A DNA stretch of 33,179 nt from Candidimonas sp. (GTDB taxonomy: Bacteria > Pseudomonadota > Gammaproteobacteria > Burkholderiales > Burkholderiaceae_B). A program made the position numbers and the translations under genes. Below, piece by piece: positions 1-9,183 of the stretch. The notes under the pieces are model-generated. The model saw nothing but the letters and a program-made list of their open reading frames with translations, was not told where the DNA came from and did not search any database. The stretch lies in assembly GCA_004298545.1 (NCBI GenBank), contig SCQX01000160.1, positions 1 to 33,179 on the forward strand, read 5' to 3'. The stretch's first letter is position 1; every line of letters starts with the position of its first letter.

Positions 1-1671
1 GCCTGGATACCCGGCAGTTACCTGATCCGCGATTTCTCGCGTCACATCCAGACCATACGCGGAAGCGCCGAAAGCGGCGATGATATCACCATCGCGAAAA
101 TCGACGACCATTCCTGGCGGTGCGCGCCTTGCCATGGCCCCCTGCGGGTCGAATACACCGTCTACGCGTGGGATCTGTCGGTGCGCGGCGCCCACTTCGA
201 CGCATCGCACGCGTTCTTCAACGGCGCCGCCGTTTTCCTCGGTGTCGACGGCGGCGAGCATCTGCCGTGCCTGCTGGAACTGCACCCACCGCATCGTGCC
301 CGCGGCTGGAAGGTATACACCAGCCTGCCCGAGGCGCAAGGGCGCGAGGGCGCGGCGCGGCGACACGGATTCGGCCTGTACGCCGCGCCCGATTATGACG
401 CGCTCATCGACCACCCCGTCGAAATGGGCACACCACAAGTCGTTCGGTTCAACGCCCACGGCGCGCAACACGAGATGGTATTCACCGGCACCGTGACGCG
501 GCTCGACCTCGCGCGCATCGCCGCCGATGCGCAACGGATCTGCGCGGCGCAGATTGCGCTCTTCGAGCCGAAAACGCGCCGCGCCCCATTCCTGGACTCG
601 ACCGACCGCTATGTCTTTCTGGCAACGGTAACCGCCGACGGCTACGGCGGCCTCGAGCACCGGGCATCCGCCGCCCTGATCACGGCGCGGCATGGCTTGC
701 CCGTGCGCGGGCGAACCGAGCCGCCCGATGGCTACACTGCCTTTCTGGGTTTGCTCAGCCACGAATATTTCCACACCTGGAACGTCAAGCGCATCAAGCC
801 GGCGGCCTTCGCGCCGTACGATCTGTCGCGCCCTGCCCATACGCGCCTGCTGTGGGTTTTCGAAGGATTCACCTCCTATTACGGCGACCTGATGCTGAAA
901 CGATCCGGTGTCATCGACGACGCCGCTTATCTGCGTCTGCTGGGAAAAACCATCAGCGCGGTGCGGCGCAATTCGGGGCGGCACAAACAGACGGTCGCCG
1001 AAAGCTCATTCGATGCCTGGACCCGTTACTACAAGCAGGACGGAAACTCGCCCAACGCACTCGTCAGCTATTACACGAAAGGGGCGCTGATCGCCCTGGG
1101 ACTGGATCTCATCATTCGCCAGGCCACCCAGGGGCGGCGCAGCCTGGACGATGTCATGCGCCTGCTGTGGCGGCGCTTCGGGCGCCGGTTTTTCACCGGC
1201 ACGCGCGGCGGCCGCGGGGTGCCCGAAGGCGCCATGCCGGAAATCATTCAGGCCGCTACAGGCGTGGATGTGCGCGATTTCCTCGACCACCACGTCGATG
1301 GCTGCAACGATCTGCCGCTGGATACGCTACTCGCATCGCAGGGCTTCAGGCTTGTCGGCAAACCGAACGGCGTCCGACCCTCGCTCGGCATCCGCACACG
1401 CGGCATCAGTAACGAAATCCATATCGTCACCGTCGACGACAACGGCGCGGGACACACCGCCGGTCTGGCCGCCGGCGACGTGCTGCTGGCCATCGACGGC
1501 TTGCGCGTCACGGGGCAGCCCGGCCTGGAGCGGCTGCTCGACCGTCATCTGGCGGGCGATCGCGTCACCCTACATGTGTTCCGCGGCGATGCGCTGCTCG
1601 CGCTCGAGCTCACCCTGGCCGCGCCCGAACCCATCGAATACACCCTAACCGCCAGCCCCGGGCGGAACTGA
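1..1671 (+). CDS. M61 family metallopeptidase with C-terminal PDZ domain (5' partial)
   Basis: The frame is open from the first base, so the true start lies upstream of the window; an internal Met at 181 is not the start. The visible N-terminus carries the family's WIPGSYLIRDF motif. The zinc site HEYFH lies at visible residues 254-258, followed by TWNVKRIKP and a downstream FEGFTSYY that supplies the third ligand Glu. A PDZ-like segment near the C-terminus (GHTAGLAAGDVLLAIDG) fits substrate binding. M61 enzymes are glycyl-type aminopeptidases related to leukotriene A4 hydrolase. The gene ends at TGA 1669-1671 and faces the flavoprotein gene on the opposite strand. Family assignment is firm; the substrate is unknown. 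Confidence 0.93.
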   Translation, partial: AWIPGSYLIRDFSRHIQTIRGSAESGDDITIAKIDDHSWRCAPCHGPLRVEYTVYAWDLSVRGAHFDASHAFFNGAAVFLGVDGGEHLPCLLELHPPHRARGWKVYTSLPEAQGREGAARRHGFGLYAAPDYDALIDHPVEMGTPQVVRFNAHGAQHEMVFTGTVTRLDLARIAADAQRICAAQIALFEPKTRRAPFLDSTDRYVFLATVTADGYGGLEHRASAALITARHGLPVRGRTEPPDGYTAFLGLLSHEYFHTWNVKRIKPAAFAPYDLSRPAHTRLLWVFEGFTSYYGDLMLKRSGVIDDAAYLRLLGKTISAVRRNSGRHKQTVAESSFDAWTRYYKQDGNSPNALVSYYTKGALIALGLDLIIRQATQGRRSLDDVMRLLWRRFGRRFFTGTRGGRGVPEGAMPEIIQAATGVDVRDFLDHHVDGCNDLPLDTLLASQGFRLVGKPNGVRPSLGIRTRGISNEIHIVTVDDNGAGHTAGLAAGDVLLAIDGLRVTGQPGLERLLDRHLAGDRVTLHVFRGDALLALELTLAAPEPIEYTLTASPGRN

Positions 1672-1780
1672 TGGCCCCCACCATCACGCCTGTGCGCGGC
1701 GCCACCCTCGGCCTGCGCCACCCCACCCGTGCGCTACCCCCGGCCCCGATCGGCCCGCCCGCGCGCGGCTCGACGGCCGC

Positions 1781-2728
1781 TCAACGCCCCGCCTCGATCC
1801 GCGCCTGCATGGCCTTCGCGGCGGTTATGCCGTCGGCCATCGCGGTTACGACGCACGGATGCTGGCGGCGGGTCACTTCCCCAATAGCGTATACGCCGCG
1901 AGTGCTGGTTTGCGCCGTGGCCGGATCAGTTTCGATGAAACCTCGCGCACAACAACGCAGGCCCAGCGCCCGCGCGAAGCCGATGCACGGTTCCCAACCA
2001 TAGAACACCATGATCAGATCGAACGCTTCCGCATCCACGCGGCGCCGATGCGGATCCACGACATAATCGCCACGAACGACCTGTTGCGCCGGCACCTGCG
2101 CCACCAGTTGGCGCTGCGCCCGCACATTACGCGCATAGACGCGAACCCGCGCGGCGCCGCGCTCCATGGCGTAGAGCGCGGCGCCGAACGCGTTGTCGCC
2201 GCCCCCCAGCACGGCGACGCGCAAGCCGCGAAAATCCTGTGCGAGGATATGGCGCCCGGGCCCCACGAGAACCGCTGGCAGCGGGCCATTCAGACCCGGT
2301 AGCGACCGCGGTCGAACACCCGTGGCAAGAACCAGGAACCGGCCCATGACGGTGGACGGGCCGTGCGCCAACACGACCGAAACCCCCACGGGGGCGACAC
2401 GCGCTTCAGTAACCGTGCGCGACAGCCACGGCGTCACACCCGCCTCGCCCAGACTCAGCGCAAGATTGTCCGCCAGCTGCTCACCCGTCGCGCCGGGCAG
2501 ACTGGGGTTCCAGTCGTCCACGTACGGATTGAAGCGGCACAGACCGCCGACCCCGGCCGCGGCATCGACGAGGGCCGGTTTGAAGCCCAGGCGCGCCATC
2601 CACACGGCACACGTGACGCCAGCCGGTCCGGCACCAACGATCACCGCGTCGAACGATTGCTTTTCCGCTGCCATGCCCGCCGCCATTCCGTCATATGCGC
2701 TACCTGGGTCGCTCTGAACAACTGTCAT
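1781..2728 (-). CDS. Thioredoxin-reductase-like FAD/NAD(P)-dependent oxidoreductase
   Basis: About 315 residues. An N-terminal FAD-binding Rossmann motif (VIVGAGPAGVTCAVWMARLG) is followed by a second nucleotide-binding motif (VAVLGGGDNAFGAALYAMERG) for NAD(P)H and a C-terminal GVYAIGEVT motif typical of the thioredoxin reductase fold. The CxxC redox pair of true TrxB is not visible; the only adjacent cysteines are a CC near residue 260. It is therefore more like ferredoxin/flavodoxin-NADP reductase type 2 or an orphan TrxR-like enzyme. The start is placed at ATG 2728. Upstream in-frame Met 2755 and downstream Mets near 2674-2686 are alternatives, because no clear ribosome binding site decides. 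It is convergent with the M61 gene and divergent from folB. Confidence 0.85.
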   Translation of the reverse strand: MTVVQSDPGSAYDGMAAGMAAEKQSFDAVIVGAGPAGVTCAVWMARLGFKPALVDAAAGVGGLCRFNPYVDDWNPSLPGATGEQLADNLALSLGEAGVTPWLSRTVTEARVAPVGVSVVLAHGPSTVMGRFLVLATGVRPRSLPGLNGPLPAVLVGPGRHILAQDFRGLRVAVLGGGDNAFGAALYAMERGAARVRVYARNVRAQRQLVAQVPAQQVVRGDYVVDPHRRRVDAEAFDLIMVFYGWEPCIGFARALGLRCCARGFIETDPATAQTSTRGVYAIGEVTRRQHPCVVTAMADGITAAKAMQARIEAGR

Positions 2729-2848
2729 GACAAAAATTGTACCGGTTGACGGCATCTGGCGCTGCCACCGCCGGTGGCGCCGCTGCCGCGAGTCCCGTGA
2801 AGTTCACGCCCGCGTATCGCCCGCCGCCGCGCCATTACGCCACGGCAC

Positions 2849-2854
2849 TACAAT
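2849..2854 (+). promoter_or_regulatory. Possible -10 box (TACAAT) of folB
   Basis: TACAAT lies 20 bases before the chosen folB ATG at 2874. No good -35 hexamer is visible at 16-18 bases upstream, so this is tentative. Confidence 0.25.
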
Positions 2855-2873
2855 GGCGGGCGACCCCATTCTC

Positions 2874-3248
2874 ATGAGCGCCATGCCCACTCGCCGCATT
2901 TTCTTCTCTCAGCTCGCGCTGGACGCCCGCATCGGAATACTGGAATACGAACTGCGCGCAACGCAGCCGCTGCATATCGACGCGGAATTCGACGTGGCGG
3001 TCGAACGCGAGGTGCGCGACCAGGACATCCGCACAGTGCTGGACTACCGCCTGTTGCGCGATGCAATCGTCGATGAATGCACACGCACGCACGTGAATCT
3101 GCTGGAAACACTGGCCGAACAGGTAGCCGCCAGACTATTGCGCGAGTTTCCCGAGGTGCTGCATCTGAAAATCCGTATCGGCAAGCCGCTAGCCTTCTCC
3201 GACTGCGCGGCCGTGGGTATCGAAATAGAACGCACGCGCTCCGCCTGA
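2874..3248 (+). CDS. folB: Dihydroneopterin aldolase
   Basis: About 124 residues, the usual FolB length. The sequence runs through the folate-family T-fold pattern: an N-terminal LDARIGILEYE, a VLDYRLLRDAI segment, then NLLETLAEQVAARLL and a C-terminal strand ending in VGIEIER. FolB converts dihydroneopterin to 6-hydroxymethyl-dihydropterin and glycolaldehyde in cytoplasmic folate synthesis. ATG 2874 is chosen; ATG 2853 and ATG 2883 are in the same frame and possible. The gene stands alone on the plus strand and converges with ubiX, with 12 bases between the two stop codons. Confidence 0.9.
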   Translation: MSAMPTRRIFFSQLALDARIGILEYELRATQPLHIDAEFDVAVEREVRDQDIRTVLDYRLLRDAIVDECTRTHVNLLETLAEQVAARLLREFPEVLHLKIRIGKPLAFSDCAAVGIEIERTRSA

Positions 3249-3260
3249 CTATCCGCCATT

Positions 3261-3830
3261 TCACATGCCGTCCCAATGCGGGCCGGGTACGCGAATATCG
3301 AACAACGCCAGCACTCGCGCCACCGTGTGATCCACCATTTCTTCCAGCGTCGCGGGGTGGTGGTAGAAGGCGGGCAGCGGCGGAAACACAATACCCCCCA
3401 TTTCGGTGACGGCCGTCATGTTGCGCAAATGCGCCAGGTTCAGCGGCGCTTCGCGCACCATCAGCACCAGCCGGCGCCGCTCCTTGAGCGTCACGTCGGC
3501 CGCGCGTGTGATGAGATTGTCGGAAAGCCCGTGTGCAACCGCCGCGAGGCTGCGCATGGAACACGGCACCACCACCATGCCGGCCGTGTCGAAGGCACCG
3601 CTGGCAAGCGTCGCGCCCACGTCGCGGATGCCATAGACACAATCGGCCAGCGCATGGACATCCTGGCGCGCCATACCGAGTTCGTGGTGGATATTGAGCG
3701 CGCCGGCCGGCGAGATGATCAGATGCGTGCACACGTCGGCCACGGCGCGTGCCGCGCGCAGCAGGCGCACCGCATAAACGACGCCGGTCGCCCCCGTGAT
3801 GCCGACGACCAGACGCCGCTCGGTAGCCAT
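3261..3830 (-). CDS. ubiX: UbiX flavin prenyltransferase
   Basis: About 189 residues. The N-terminal flavin-binding motif is VVGITGATGVVYAVRLL. The hallmark C-terminal half has PCSMRSLAAVAHGLSDNLI, then RAADVTLKERRRLVLMVRE, and MTAVTEMGGIVFPP. UbiX prenylates reduced FMN to make the cofactor of UbiD-type decarboxylases used in ubiquinone synthesis and aromatic acid decarboxylation. Start ATG 3830 gives the usual N-terminus (MATERRLVVG) and leaves a 16-base gap after grxD; an in-frame ATG at 3854 would overlap grxD and is less likely. It is the last gene of the hemA-prfA-prmC-grxD-ubiX block. Confidence 0.94.
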   Translation of the reverse strand: MATERRLVVGITGATGVVYAVRLLRAARAVADVCTHLIISPAGALNIHHELGMARQDVHALADCVYGIRDVGATLASGAFDTAGMVVVPCSMRSLAAVAHGLSDNLITRAADVTLKERRRLVLMVREAPLNLAHLRNMTAVTEMGGIVFPPLPAFYHHPATLEEMVDHTVARVLALFDIRVPGPHWDGM

Positions 3831-3846
3831 GGGCGGGCGCCGCCGA

Positions 3847-4173
3847 TCAGGCAACCGCGCCGGCGTCCTTCAATACCGTGGCGAGTTCCCCGTTATCGAA
3901 CATTTCGGACACAATATCCGTGCCGCCGACGAATTGCCCCGACACATACAACTGCGGGATGGTGGGCCAGTTCGAATACACCTTGACGCCCTGCCGCACC
4001 TCGTCGTCTTCCAGGACATTGACCGTCACCAGTTTGGTTACGCCCGATGCCTGCAGAATTTGAATGGCGCGGCTCGAGAAGCCGCACATGGGCATCTGCG
4101 CCGTTCCTTTCATGAACAGGACAACCGGGTTGCTGGTGACAGTTTCGCGAATAAACTCTTGAACATCGCTCAT
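3847..4173 (-). CDS. grxD: Monothiol glutaredoxin (Grx4 type)
   Basis: 108 residues, the expected length for a single-domain CGFS glutaredoxin. The active site CGFS is at residues 30-33, preceded by [13 protein letters not shown], with [19 protein letters not shown] carrying the cis-Pro and glutathione-binding region. Proteins of this type bind a bridging [2Fe-2S] cluster with glutathione and take part in iron-sulfur cluster transfer in the cytoplasm. A GAGAG stretch precedes ATG 4173. It lies 51 bases after prmC in the same direction, which supports co-transcription. Confidence 0.95.
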   Translation of the reverse strand: MSDVQEFIRETVTSNPVVLFMKGTAQMPMCGFSSRAIQILQASGVTKLVTVNVLEDDEVRQGVKVYSNWPTIPQLYVSGQFVGGTDIVSEMFDNGELATVLKDAGAVA

Positions 4174-4224
4174 GATGATCTCTCAGGTTGATGCACGGCG
4201 CGCGGCGCACGATACTGATGCGCG

Positions 4225-5118
4225 TTACGGTAATTCTACTTCCGTATCGAAGGAAGAATTGGATGGGGGCCGCATGGCGGCCACGCCGCCCGAGATGCGT
4301 TCGATACCCGCCAGGTCGCGCCGGCTCTCCACCTCGGTGAACCCGCGGGCGTGCAACAACCCGCGCACGGCCGCGGCCTGATCCCAGCCATGCTCGACCC
4401 AGAGCCGGCCACCGCGCCGCAGCCACCGCCGTGCGCCACCAACGATCGCGCGCAGCGCGCAAAGGCCATCGGCGCCTCCGATCAGCGCCGCAGATGGCTC
4501 GAACCGCAGGTCGCCCCGTATCAGATGCGAGTCGCCGGCCACAACGTACGGCGGGTTCGAAACGATCAGATCGAATGCAAGCCCGAAGTCGCCATTGCCC
4601 TCTGGCAGCGCATCATACCAGTCGCCTTCGTGAAACGTCACGCGCGCGCGCAACCGCCGGGCATTGACGCGCGCCACGCTCAACGCCTCCACGCTGCGGT
4701 CCGTTGCCACGACCCGCGCGTGCGGACACGCCAGTGCAACCGACACGGCAATCGCACCGCTGCCGGTGCCCAAATCCAGCAGCAGGGGCGCGGAACGCGG
4801 GGCAAGCTCGGCAATCGCCGTCTCGGCCAGCAACTCGGTCTCGGGACGCGGAATCAATACCGACGGCGTCACTTCGAAATCGCGCCCCATGAACTCACGA
4901 TGCCCCGTCAGGTAGGCCATCGGCCAGCCCTCGCGGCGACGTTCGCACAAGGTCTGGAAGCGTTCGGCTTGCCGCGCGGTCGGAACGTGGGCGTCATGCG
5001 TGATCAGCCATACACGCGGCACTGCCAGCACATGCTCGAGCAGCATGCGCGCTTCCAGCGTTGGCAGCCCGCTTGCCCGCATCAACTCGCCGACTCGCGG
5101 CGACGCCGCCATCGCCAT
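4225..5118 (-). CDS. prmC: Release factor N5-glutamine methyltransferase PrmC
   Basis: About 297 residues. PrmC methylates the glutamine of the GGQ motif of release factors. The AdoMet-binding motif LLLDLGTGSGAIAVSVAL and the catalytic NPPY motif (LIVSNPPYV) are both present, with the upstream YLTGHREFMGRDF and VLIPRPETELL signatures of the family. It directly follows prfA, its substrate gene, with 13 bases between. ATG 5118 is chosen because it begins just after the prfA stop; ATG 5112 is the other option, and an in-frame Met at 5178 would lie inside prfA. Confidence 0.94.
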   Translation of the reverse strand: MAMAASPRVGELMRASGLPTLEARMLLEHVLAVPRVWLITHDAHVPTARQAERFQTLCERRREGWPMAYLTGHREFMGRDFEVTPSVLIPRPETELLAETAIAELAPRSAPLLLDLGTGSGAIAVSVALACPHARVVATDRSVEALSVARVNARRLRARVTFHEGDWYDALPEGNGDFGLAFDLIVSNPPYVVAGDSHLIRGDLRFEPSAALIGGADGLCALRAIVGGARRWLRRGGRLWVEHGWDQAAAVRGLLHARGFTEVESRRDLAGIERISGGVAAMRPPSNSSFDTEVELP

Positions 5119-5131
5119 GCCGAAACCCCAC

Positions 5132-6211
5132 TCAATCGTGGCCGAGCTCAGCCAGCTGTTCGGCCTGGTGCTCCGCAACCAGCGCGCCCGTCAGCTCATC
5201 GAGGTCGCCGTCCATGACCTGCTGGAGTTTGTACAGTGTCAGGCCGATGCGGTGGTCGGTGACGCGCCCCTGCGGGTAGTTGTAAGTGCGAATGCGCTCG
5301 GAGCGATCGCCCGACCCCACCAGGCTCTTGCGCTCGGCTGCCTCTTTGTCGTGCCGCTCGCGCTGCTGGCGGTCTTTCAGCCGGGCGGCAAGCACCTGCA
5401 TGGCCTTGTCTTTGTTGCGGTGCTGCGAACGATCGTCCTGGCATTCCACGACAAGACCGGTTGGCAGGTGCGTGATGCGCACGGCCGAATCCGTCTTGTT
5501 GATGTGCTGCCCGCCCGCGCCGCTTGCACGAAAAGTATCGATGCGCAAATCGGCGGGGTTGATGACCACGTCGGTCTGCGCATCGGCTTCCGGCAGCACC
5601 GCCACCGTGCACGCCGACGTGTGGACACGCCCCTGGGTTTCCGTTTCCGGCACGCGCTGCACCCGGTGGGCGCCGGACTCGAACTTCAGGCGGCCGTACA
5701 CGCCATCGCCATCGAGATGAACGATGACTTCCTTGTAGCCGCCCAATTCCGACATGCTTTCCGACATCAGCTCGGCGCGCCAGCCGCGCCGCTCGGCGTA
5801 GCGCATGTACATGCGCAGCAAATCGCCAGCGAACAACGCGCTTTCATCGCCACCGGTGCCGGCGCGTATTTCCAAAAAGACGCTGCGGCTGTCGTCTGGA
5901 TCGCGCGGCAGCAACAGCACTTGCAGTTGCGACTCGAGCGCCGCCATGCGCAGCCGGCCCCGTTCGAGTTCATCTTCGGCCATTGCCCGCATTTCGGGGT
6001 CGGTCAGCAAATCCTGCGCGACTTCGACATCGCCTTCGACCTTCGCATAAACACGAAATGCCTCGACCACCGGGGCAAGCTCCGCCCGTTCACGCGCCAA
6101 TTTGCGAAACCGATTCATGTCGCTCGCGATCGCGGGTTCGGCAAGCATTGCCTCGATTTCAGCCATTCGATAGGCAAGCTGCTCCAATCGGTCATGCACA
6201 GAACTTTTCAT
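5132..6211 (-). CDS. prfA: Peptide chain release factor 1
   Basis: 359 residues, full length for bacterial RF1, which terminates translation at UAA and UAG. The peptidyl-tRNA hydrolysis motif GGQ is clear in [19 protein letters not shown], and the start [16 protein letters not shown] is typical. It is second in the block, 25 bases after hemA. No strong ribosome binding site is visible before ATG 6211, so coupling to hemA translation is possible. Identification is secure from the GGQ region and length. Confidence 0.97.
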   Translation of the reverse strand: MKSSVHDRLEQLAYRMAEIEAMLAEPAIASDMNRFRKLARERAELAPVVEAFRVYAKVEGDVEVAQDLLTDPEMRAMAEDELERGRLRMAALESQLQVLLLPRDPDDSRSVFLEIRAGTGGDESALFAGDLLRMYMRYAERRGWRAELMSESMSELGGYKEVIVHLDGDGVYGRLKFESGAHRVQRVPETETQGRVHTSACTVAVLPEADAQTDVVINPADLRIDTFRASGAGGQHINKTDSAVRITHLPTGLVVECQDDRSQHRNKDKAMQVLAARLKDRQQRERHDKEAAERKSLVGSGDRSERIRTYNYPQGRVTDHRIGLTLYKLQQVMDGDLDELTGALVAEHQAEQLAELGHD

Positions 6212-6236
6212 GAGAGGGAAGGGATTGCAACCGCCA

Positions 6237-7511
6237 CTAATGACGGCGGTTCACGTTCGGCAACAGGCGCGGCAGCAGATCGAGCAACTGCGCGCGTTCG
6301 GCATCTTCGCTGTGGTTAAGCGCCGCCAGCGGCCCGTGCATGTACTTCTGCGTCAGCGCGTGGGCCAGTTGTTCGAGAACCTCGTCAGCCGGGTCCCCGC
6401 GCGCCAGCAGGCGGCGCGCGCGCGCCAGCTCGGCCTCGCGCACCCGGTCGGCCGTCCTTTGCAGATCGACGATGGCGGGAACGACTTCGCGGCTTTGCAT
6501 CCAGTGCATGAAATTCTGCACCCGCGTCTCGATGATGGCTTCCGCCTGCACCACGGCCGCCCGGCGGGCACTGGTGCCGCGCTGCACCATGCGGCCCAGA
6601 TCGTCCACGGAATAAAGATACACATCGGCCAGCCGCCCGACTTCCGGCTCGATGTCGCGCGGCACCGCCAGATCGACCATGACGATGGGACGATGGCGCC
6701 GCGAGCGCGTAACCCGCTCTACCATCCCCAGTCCGAGGATGGGCAGGGAGCTTGCCGTACAGGATACGATGACGTCGAAATCAGCCATCTTGTCCGGCAG
6801 ATCGGAGAGCTTCATGGCCTGCGCCGTGTAGCGGCTTGCCAGAAGGCTCGCACGCGCCACGGTTCGATTCGCCACCGACATGCGGCGCGGATTGACCGCC
6901 GCGAAATGCGTCGCGCACAACTCGATCATTTCACCCGCGCCAATGAACAGTACACTGGCCTTGGTCAAGTCGCCGAACACCCGTTCCGCCAGGCGCACGG
7001 CCGCCGCCGCCATGGACACCGACTGCGCGCCAATCGCCGTCTGCGAGCGGACTTCCTTTGCCACCGAGAACGTACGCTGAAATAATTGATGCAGCAATGT
7101 GCCCAGCGAACCCGCCTCGTCGGCGGCACGCATGGCGTCTTTCATCTGGCCCAGGATCTGCGGCTCGCCCAGCACCATCGAATCAAGGCCGCTGGCCACC
7201 CGAAACGCGTGGCGCACCGCCTCGTTGCGATGATACTGATACAGATGCGGCTGCAGGCTTCCGGCTTCCATGCGGTTGAAATCCGCCATCCAGGCCGGCA
7301 GCCTATCGGACACCGACGGATCGGCCGCGCAATAGATCTCGGTGCGATTACAGGTCGACAGAATGGCCGCCTCGCGCACCGCCGAACCAAACGCCGCGCG
7401 CAAACCCCCCAATGCCGGCTTGAGCAAGTCAAGCGGCAGCGATACACGCTCTCGCACCGCAACAGGCGCCGAGACGTGGTTCAGACCGAATGTCAGAACG
7501 TCAACAGGCAT
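6237..7511 (-). CDS. hemA: Glutamyl-tRNA reductase
   Basis: About 424 residues. The enzyme reduces glutamyl-tRNA to glutamate-1-semialdehyde, the first step of C5-pathway haem synthesis. The N-terminus has [16 protein letters not shown], and the catalytic Cys sits in [18 protein letters not shown]-binding residues follow in [17 protein letters not shown], then the long C-terminal dimerisation helices. ATG 7511 is chosen; an in-frame TTG at 7523 would add four residues. It heads the operon with prfA, prmC, grxD and ubiX, an order well known in Burkholderiales. Confidence 0.96.
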   Translation of the reverse strand: MPVDVLTFGLNHVSAPVAVRERVSLPLDLLKPALGGLRAAFGSAVREAAILSTCNRTEIYCAADPSVSDRLPAWMADFNRMEAGSLQPHLYQYHRNEAVRHAFRVASGLDSMVLGEPQILGQMKDAMRAADEAGSLGTLLHQLFQRTFSVAKEVRSQTAIGAQSVSMAAAAVRLAERVFGDLTKASVLFIGAGEMIELCATHFAAVNPRRMSVANRTVARASLLASRYTAQAMKLSDLPDKMADFDVIVSCTASSLPILGLGMVERVTRSRRHRPIVMVDLAVPRDIEPEVGRLADVYLYSVDDLGRMVQRGTSARRAAVVQAEAIIETRVQNFMHWMQSREVVPAIVDLQRTADRVREAELARARRLLARGDPADEVLEQLAHALTQKYMHGPLAALNHSEDAERAQLLDLLPRLLPNVNRRH

Positions 7512-7580
7512 AGGACATGGCAAGTGGCCCCGCGGGCGGCCCCGGAAAAGTTACTTTTTTCACAGGCCGGACAACGATGA

Positions 7581-7586
7581 ATTATA
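7581..7586 (-). promoter_or_regulatory. Candidate -10 box of the hemA operon
   Basis: The minus strand reads a perfect TATAAT about 70 bases upstream of the hemA ATG. No convincing -35 hexamer is seen at 16-18 bases, so only the -10 is claimed. Apart from this box and the 18-bp tandem repeat at 7791-7821, nothing recognisable was found in the gene-free stretch 7512-7825. Confidence 0.35.
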
Positions 7587-7790
7587 AACCTGTATGCCGG
7601 AATCGAGGACGCGCGAGAAGGCGCCGCCACATTGGGGCGGCGGCCGTTCCAATGCGCGACGGGGTGAGCCGCGCGACTACGCGGACACCCGCGTCGAGCG
7701 GTCCGCGGGACCCCTTGCCGACGGCTCGCCGGAGGCCTGCCGGGTGCGCCACCGAAAGCAAATATCGTTAATTTCGTGTAGTATTTTGCC

Positions 7791-7821
7791 TTTGCGTTCG
7801 CCCGCGTCTTTGCGTTCGCCC
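7791..7821 (+). repeat. Tandem repeat directly upstream of tRNA-Phe
   Basis: TTTGCGTTCGCCC occurs at 7791-7803 and again at 7809-7821, giving a period of 18 bases. The second copy ends four bases before the tRNA. It lies where the tRNA 5' leader would be transcribed; function is unknown. Confidence 0.7.
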
Positions 7822-7825
7822 ATGT

Positions 7826-7901
<76 letters not shown>

Positions 7902-7913
7902 CCGCCTTATGCC

Positions 7914-9054
7914 GGCTCTACCCCATTAACGGGGGATGGACATTCATCAGACACGGTTGATGACACCGTTCCAGCCGCATTGAGCTAAGACTCTCAGGCG
8001 GTAATTCTCAAAATTCCTGAATCCATACGCACGTCGCGAGAGCATTTCCATTTTGGTGTGGAAGCCCTCGGTGATCCCGTTGGACTTGGAGAAGTGCCAC
8101 ATTCGTACGATGGGTTCCAGCCACGATGTTAACGTGGCTGCCAACGTCTCGGTCGGGCTTTGTTCGAACTGCCGGATCAGCGCCAGGAACTTGGGCAGCA
8201 GTTTCCTGGCCCGCTTGGCTTTGATGGTCTTGAGCGTCAGAAAGCCGTTGAGTTGCTGTTTGGCAAAGTAGAGGGCCTGCAACACGGGCGACTGGGCCAG
8301 ATACTGATACAAGCGCTCCTTTTGCACGGCAGAAAGCTTCCAGTGATGGCGACGCATCAGGCTGACGAGCCCCCCCGGCTCCTGCAGCCCTCGGGGTCGC
8401 ACTGTTGCCAGAATTTCGCGAAGTGCTGATTGGCCAGCCGCACGACGTGGAAGCGGTCGGCGACGATCAGGGCGTTGGGAAAGTGCTGTCGGGCGATGGC
8501 GCGGTAGGTCTCGGAGAGGTCCATGACGATGACGCGGACCTGTTCCTTGGCGGGCAGCCGTTTGAGGTAGCTGCGCAGGCTCGCTTCCGCACGCCCCAGC
8601 ACCACATCGAACACCTTGTGGTTCTCCAGATCGACCAGGGTGGTGGCATAGCCCTTCTTGCGGGTGAAAAAATGTTCGTCGATGTCCAGTACTCGCGGGC
8701 AGGTCCGGCCTGACAGTTCGCTGACGCGTTGCGTCACAAACGATTGGTACCAGCGCTCGACGGTGGCGCTGCCGATTCTGTGGGTCGTGGTGAGCTTGTG
8801 CTGGCTCACGCCCCCGTCGTGAGCTTCGAAGACCTCCAGGCGATAGGATTCCGTGGCCCGGCGTCGGGGCCCGATACCGGCGAAGCGGTGACGGAAGTAG
8901 TGGTTGCAGCTCGGGCAGTGGTACTTGGGTATTACCAATCTATGAGTCGCAGCAACGATTTGCCGGATTGAACGGTGACCCATGACTTACATCGCAACCG
9001 TAATATCGAAAGGCCAGATTACGATCCCCATGGTGACCTGCACCAGGATAAGCC
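7914..9054 (-). mobile_element. ISL3-family insertion sequence, degenerate; ends tentative
   Basis: The element carries an ISL3-type transposase pseudogene on the minus strand. The end next to the tRNA reads GGCTCTACCCCATTAACGGG from 7914, just after the transposase stop, which fits an ISL3 terminal repeat. The other end is less sure: a minus-strand GGCTTATCCTGGTGC ending at 9054 matches only partly (GGCT, then CC). The flanking octamers differ, so no target duplication is seen. Confidence 0.5.
7947..8983 (-). pseudogene. ISL3-family transposase, frameshifted
   Basis: Two open frames together make an ISL3 transposase. The first (8983 down to about 8370) has YHCPSCNHYF zinc-finger residues and the DDE-domain block VLDIDEHFFTRKKGYATTL, then VRVIVMDLSETYRAI and NALIVADRFHVVRLANQHF. 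The second (about 8376 down to 7947) has LMRRHHWKLS, SKSNGITEGFHTKMEML and ends in AQCGWNGVINRV. They join at a run of seven G on the coding strand (8370-8376); losing two of these would restore the spacing I expect between DPEG and LVSLMRR. An in-frame TAA lies directly before ATG 8983, and the usual N-terminal segment of about 60 residues is not found, so the 5' part may also be damaged. Confidence 0.8.
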
Positions 9055-9183
9055 AAAAGCCTTGTGATACCTTCGCCAAGGCATAATCTCCGAAGAGATG
9101 AACGTGGGGCATTTTCGTGTCTCTCGATAATTTCCGTCAGATCATCACGCGCTGTCTGGGCGGCGCACAGAGCGACGAACTAG

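Noticed and set aside
5000-6319. Long plus-strand open frame of 439 codons
   Set aside because: It lies opposite prfA and the end of hemA, which are certain. Its composition (rich in His, Arg, Ala) is that of an antisense frame in high-GC DNA.
8984-9110. Minus-strand 42-codon frame starting MPHVHLFGDY upstream of the ISL3 transposase
   Set aside because: It is in the same frame as the transposase but ends in TAA, shows no similarity to the expected zinc-finger N-terminus, and may be a chance frame or damaged IS sequence.
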